DNA of 15,907 nt from Caldimicrobium sp964493015 (GTDB taxonomy: Bacteria > Desulfobacterota > Thermodesulfobacteria > Thermodesulfobacteriales > Thermodesulfobacteriaceae): contig CAZBLU010000037.1 in NCBI GenBank assembly GCA_964493015.1, positions 1 to 15,907 of the forward strand. The letters run 5' to 3'. Position 1 is the first letter of the stretch, and each line of letters begins with the position of its first letter. This document shows positions 12,974 through 15,907 of this stretch, one piece after another. Made by a program: the position numbers and the translations under genes. Under the pieces are notes generated by a model. That model ran no database searches, had not been told where the DNA came from, and saw only the letters and a list, made by a program, of their open reading frames with translations.

Positions 12974-14673
12974 AGCTAACAAGGTTTCTTATGCCGACCC
13001 TTAAGGAAGACCCTTCTGAGGCAGAAACGGTTAGTCACAAGCTTCTCTTAAGGGGAGGTTTTATCCGCAAGGTTGCTTCAGGTATTTACAACTTTTTGCC
13101 CTTGGGTTTACGCTCCCTTAAAAAGATTGAAAACATTGTGCGTGAGGAGATGAACAGGGCAGGTGCTTTGGAGATCCTCATGCCTATGGTACAGCCTGCT
13201 GAGCTCTGGCAAGAAACAGGGCGCTGGGAGGCCTATGGGAAAGAGCTTCTCCGTTTTAAAGACAGAAAGGAACATGACTTTTGCCTTGGCCCCACCCATG
13301 AAGAGGTAATAACTGACCTTGTAAGAAGAGAGGTTAAGTCCTATCGCCAGCTCCCCTTGATTCTCTATCAGATTGCTCCCAAGTTTAGAGATGAAATAAG
13401 GCCCCGTTTTGGAGTGCTTAGGGCACGAGAATTCATCATGAAGGATGCCTATTCCTTTGATGCCGATGAAGAGGGCTTGGAGAGGAGCTATCAGCTCATG
13501 TATGATACCTATAACAGGATTTTTAAGCGCTGTGGCCTGAAATTTAAGGCAGTTGAGGCCCACACTGGGGCTATTGGGGGAGATGTCTCCCATGAATTTA
13601 TGGTCCTTGCTGAGACTGGGGAAGATACCCTTGCCTTTTGTGAGGCCTGTGGCTATGCCTCCAATGTGGAATTGACGCAAGCCTTATCTCCCGAGGTCTA
13701 TCCTTGTGAACCGCCAAAGCCTTTAGAGAAGGTCTATACCCCAGGAGTTAGGACTGCTCAGGAAGTGGCTGATTATCTGGGGCTGCCCTTAGCCAAAATT
13801 ACCAAAACTCTCATCTACATAGTGGAAGAAAGGGAACCTATTGCCATTGTCTTAAGAGGGGATCATGAATTAAATGAGGTGAAACTGGAAAAGTTGCTCT
13901 CTGGTCGCCCTTTTAGAATGGCTCGAGAGGAGGAAATACTTGCCCTAACAGGGGCCCATCCTGGCTTTTTAGGCCCTCAAGGCTTAAAGATGAAAATCAT
14001 TGCCGACAAGGCCCTTGAAAATTATCCTAACTTTGTAATTGGGGCAAATGAAGATGACTATCATTTCCTCAATGCCAACTTGGGAGAGACCTTTAAGCCT
14101 GATATTATTGCTGATTTAAGAAAGGCCAAAGAGGGAGACCTATGTCCGAGGTGTGGAGCCCCTCTTTCCTTCACTAAAGGAATTGAGGTTGGGCACATCT
14201 TCAAGCTTGGCACTAAATATAGTTCAGCCATGCAGGCAACCTTTCTTGACCGTGACGGGAAAGAAAAACCCTTTATCATGGGCTGTTATGGCATAGGAGT
14301 GAGTCGAATCCTTGGGGCAACTGTTGAGCAAAATCATGACGAGGCTGGAATAATTTTCCCCTGGGCAATTGCTCCCTTTGAGATTGCCCTTATTTCTCTA
14401 CATAGGGATTTAAATCCGCAAGCTGAAAGTTTGTATGAAGGCTTGAGGGCTAAGTGGGAGGTTCTCTTTGATGATAGAGATGAAAGGCCTGGGGTAAAAT
14501 TTAAGGATATGGACCTTGTGGGGATTCCCATCCAGATTATCCTTGGAAAGGCCTATCAGGAAAGGAATGAGCTTGAGGTGAAAATCAGAAAAACAGGGGA
14601 GAGAATTCATGTCTCTCCCGAGAAGCTTGAAGCCCTTATTGAAGAAAAGGCAAAGGAAATACAGGAGACCTAA
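12970..14673 (+). CDS. proS: Prolyl-tRNA synthetase, bacterial type with editing domain
   Basis: ProS charges tRNA-Pro with proline in the cytoplasm. It is a class II synthetase of 567 residues, the usual size for the bacterial type. Motif 1 covers LPLGLRSLKKIENIVREEM (43-61). Motif 2 is FRDEIRPRFGVLRAREFIMKD (about 139-159). Motif 3 is GCYGIGVSRI (438-447). The editing (INS) domain lies between motifs 2 and 3, about 225-395, with the conserved Lys279 in ITKT that is needed in E. coli ProRS to clear Ala-tRNA-Pro. Two Cys pairs flank it (CEAC 224-227, CPRC 392-395). The C-terminal anticodon-binding domain follows from about 470. The ATG overlaps the HEPN stop by 4 bp, with a strong ribosome site 9 nt upstream. 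Confidence 0.97.
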   Translation: MKLTRFLMPTLKEDPSEAETVSHKLLLRGGFIRKVASGIYNFLPLGLRSLKKIENIVREEMNRAGALEILMPMVQPAELWQETGRWEAYGKELLRFKDRKEHDFCLGPTHEEVITDLVRREVKSYRQLPLILYQIAPKFRDEIRPRFGVLRAREFIMKDAYSFDADEEGLERSYQLMYDTYNRIFKRCGLKFKAVEAHTGAIGGDVSHEFMVLAETGEDTLAFCEACGYASNVELTQALSPEVYPCEPPKPLEKVYTPGVRTAQEVADYLGLPLAKITKTLIYIVEEREPIAIVLRGDHELNEVKLEKLLSGRPFRMAREEEILALTGAHPGFLGPQGLKMKIIADKALENYPNFVIGANEDDYHFLNANLGETFKPDIIADLRKAKEGDLCPRCGAPLSFTKGIEVGHIFKLGTKYSSAMQATFLDRDGKEKPFIMGCYGIGVSRILGATVEQNHDEAGIIFPWAIAPFEIALISLHRDLNPQAESLYEGLRAKWEVLFDDRDERPGVKFKDMDLVGIPIQIILGKAYQERNELEVKIRKTGERIHVSPEKLEALIEEKAKEIQET

Positions 14674-14685
14674 TTAGTTAAGTTC

Positions 14686-15717
14686 ATGCAGAAAGGCTCA
14701 AAGACCTACAAGCTTTCAGAGCTTGCCTCTCTACTTGGGGGAACCCTTGTAGGGATGGATTTGGAAATTACGGGGCTAAATGCCCTTCCCTTGGCTAAAG
14801 AGACAGAGCTTTCCTTTGTAGATACTCTTAAGCGGGTGGAGATAGCCCAAAAAAGTAAGGCAAGGGCTCTTCTTGCTCCCCTTGGCTTTGCCTCCTATTT
14901 TTCTGAAAAAAGCATCCTTGAAGTGCCTGATGTAAGGGTTGCCTTAGCCAAGGTTAGTTATCTTTTCAAGAGGGACGTCCCTTTTAGCCCAGGAATTCAT
15001 CCCTTAGCCGTTATTGCCGAGTCAGCCAAGATTGAGGAAGAGGTTCATATTGGCCCCTTTGTCTACATTGGAGAGGGGTCCCAGGTGAAACGGGGAGCAG
15101 TTATTATGCCCTTTTGCTATGTGGGGGATTACTGCGAGATAGGAGAGGAAAGCCTATTGTTTCCCCATGTGGTGCTCTATCCTGGCACGATTGTGGGGAA
15201 AAGATGTATCCTTCATGCAGGAGTTGTCCTTGGGGCAGATGGTTTTGGTTATGCACAAGAGCCTTTAGATGAGGGTTATAAAAACTTAAAAATTTATCAC
15301 TTTGGAAGGGTTAGGGTTGAAGATGAAGTGGAGATTGGGGCAAATTCCACTATTGATAGGGCCACTTTTGGGGAGACGCTAATAGGGAGGGGCACAAAGA
15401 TTGATAATCTTGTCCAGGTTGGGCACAATGTTCGGATTGGGCGGGAAAATATCCTTGTTTCTCACACAGCTATCGGAGGAAGTGCTGTCCTTGAGGACTA
15501 TGTTATGCTTGCAGGCCAAGTAGGAGTTGCTCCTCAGAGTATTATTAGGAAAAAAGCCAAAGTGGCAGCCAAATCTGGCGTGGTAGGAGAGGTTCCAGAG
15601 GGGGCAGAAGTTGCTGGCATTCCTGCTATAAAGGCAAGTATTTGGCGCAGAGCTATGGTTATCTTGGAAAAATTGCCAGAGTTATACAAAGAATGGAAAA
15701 AGAAACTGGTGTCATAG
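14686..15717 (+). CDS. lpxD: UDP-3-O-acylglucosamine N-acyltransferase (LpxD)
   Basis: LpxD adds the second hydroxyacyl chain, from acyl-ACP, to UDP-3-O-acylglucosamine in lipid A synthesis. The protein has 343 residues, the usual length. The N-terminal uridine-binding domain (about 1-100) contains ELSFVDTLKR. A left-handed beta-helix of hexapeptide repeats runs from about 105 to 310, with I-G-x-x repeats such as VHIGPFVYIGEGSQV and the family hallmark LGADGFGYA (182-190). The catalytic His is His247 in DNLVQVGHNVRIG. A helical C-terminus (MVILEKLPELYKEWKK) would form the ACP-binding and trimer part. It starts 12 bp after proS with a weak ribosome site. The gene indicates an outer membrane with lipopolysaccharide or a lipid A-like lipid. 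Confidence 0.97.
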   Translation: MQKGSKTYKLSELASLLGGTLVGMDLEITGLNALPLAKETELSFVDTLKRVEIAQKSKARALLAPLGFASYFSEKSILEVPDVRVALAKVSYLFKRDVPFSPGIHPLAVIAESAKIEEEVHIGPFVYIGEGSQVKRGAVIMPFCYVGDYCEIGEESLLFPHVVLYPGTIVGKRCILHAGVVLGADGFGYAQEPLDEGYKNLKIYHFGRVRVEDEVEIGANSTIDRATFGETLIGRGTKIDNLVQVGHNVRIGRENILVSHTAIGGSAVLEDYVMLAGQVGVAPQSIIRKKAKVAAKSGVVGEVPEGAEVAGIPAIKASIWRRAMVILEKLPELYKEWKKKLVS

Positions 15718-15763
15718 CACCAATTAAGTGGATTATGTTTTATTATATCTCTTGTTTTAAGCC

Positions 15764-15790
15764 ATGCTTACCACCGGCATATTATTTTTG
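15764..15790 (+). terminator. Possible terminator after lpxD
   Basis: ATGCT (15764-15768) can pair with GGCAT (15776-15780), one pair being a wobble, around a 7-nt loop, followed by ATTATTTTTG. The stem is short, so this is only a weak candidate for separating lpxD from the tRNA gene. Confidence 0.3.
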
Positions 15791-15818
15791 TTGTTGAGTA
15801 AAGATTTTGTATTATAAT
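15791..15818 (+). promoter_or_regulatory. Candidate promoter of the tRNA-Ser gene
   Basis: A perfect TATAAT (15813-15818) follows TTGTTG (15791-15796) at 16 bp. Transcription would begin near 15825, about 28 nt before the tRNA. The -35 matches only at TTG. Confidence 0.4.
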
Positions 15819-15852
15819 AATAGAGAAAAACCCTTGGAGGAGATTTTTAGCT

Positions 15853-15907
15853 GGAGGGGTGCCCGAGTGGACGAAGGGGGCGGCCTTGAAAGCCGTTGAG
15901 GGAGCTT
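15853..15907 (+). tRNA. tRNA-Ser(UGA), 5' part, cut by the window end
   Basis: The acceptor strand GGAGGGG (15853-15859) is followed by T8-G9, a D arm (CCC with GGG at 15876-15878, carrying GAGTGGACGAA), and an anticodon stem GCGGC/GCCGT with one G-U pair. The loop CTTGAAA puts anticodon TGA at 15887-15889. The sequence then enters the long variable arm expected of a serine tRNA, and the window ends there; the T arm and acceptor 3' strand are not visible. Confidence 0.93.

Noticed and set aside
13108..13680. 190-codon open frame antisense to proS
   Set aside because: It lies wholly inside a certain gene, has no ribosome site and no recognisable domain; it is a codon-bias shadow.
1..15907. 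CRISPR array, insertion sequence or prophage
   Set aside because: No regularly spaced repeats, transposase, integrase or terminal inverted repeats were seen anywhere in the window.

Overview
The window looks like chromosomal DNA from a thermophilic, Gram-negative (diderm) bacterium. The lpxD gene implies lipid A. Arginine is encoded mostly by AGA/AGG, and the proteins are rich in Lys, Glu and Leu. Several genes seem to start with TTG. Gene content and style recall Thermodesulfobacteriota (Caldimicrobium or Thermodesulfobacterium relatives), but that placement is a guess without a search.

Layout. (1) 1-156: the 3' end of a gene running in from the left, probably the C-terminal tail of a DUF4351/Rpn-type nuclease-like protein. 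(2) 157-467: a gene-free stretch with a candidate promoter and an inverted repeat. (3) 468-5635: a tight + strand operon of a PfkB-type kinase, the TldD metalloprotease, PurF (first step of purine synthesis, Fe-S type) and a UbiD-family prenyl-FMN decarboxylase. Gaps are about 7, 9 and 28 bp. (4) 10024-5749, minus strand: a five-gene operon in which every product carries an export signal or N-terminal hydrophobic segment. In order these are a tiny Cys-rich protein, a SIMPL/DUF541 protein, a PDZ-TPR protein, a Cys-rich protein with a charged C-terminal part, and an unrecognised, possibly beta-rich protein. The last four genes abut or overlap, and a good sigma70-like promoter sits upstream. This is the least explained part of the window and the best candidate for an undescribed envelope system. 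(5) 10188-11456: a divergent AAA/DUF4143 ATPase. (6) 11616-15717: a compact + strand operon of a YfcE/MJ0936-type phosphodiesterase, an MNT nucleotidyltransferase, a HEPN protein, prolyl-tRNA synthetase and LpxD. The first four genes are separated by 1, -8 and -4 bp. (7) 15853-15907: the 5' part of a tRNA-Ser(UGA), cut by the window edge.

How the genes work together. The first operon is metabolic (purines, a quinone-type decarboxylation, a sugar or nucleoside kinase) plus peptide maturation. The last couples a two-gene MNT-HEPN pair to an essential aminoacyl-tRNA synthetase by overlapping reading frames. The minus operon appears to build something periplasmic or surface-located: cysteine counts are even in every mature product (6, 4, 0, 8, 2), which fits disulfide-stabilised proteins. 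No insertion sequence, CRISPR array or prophage was seen.
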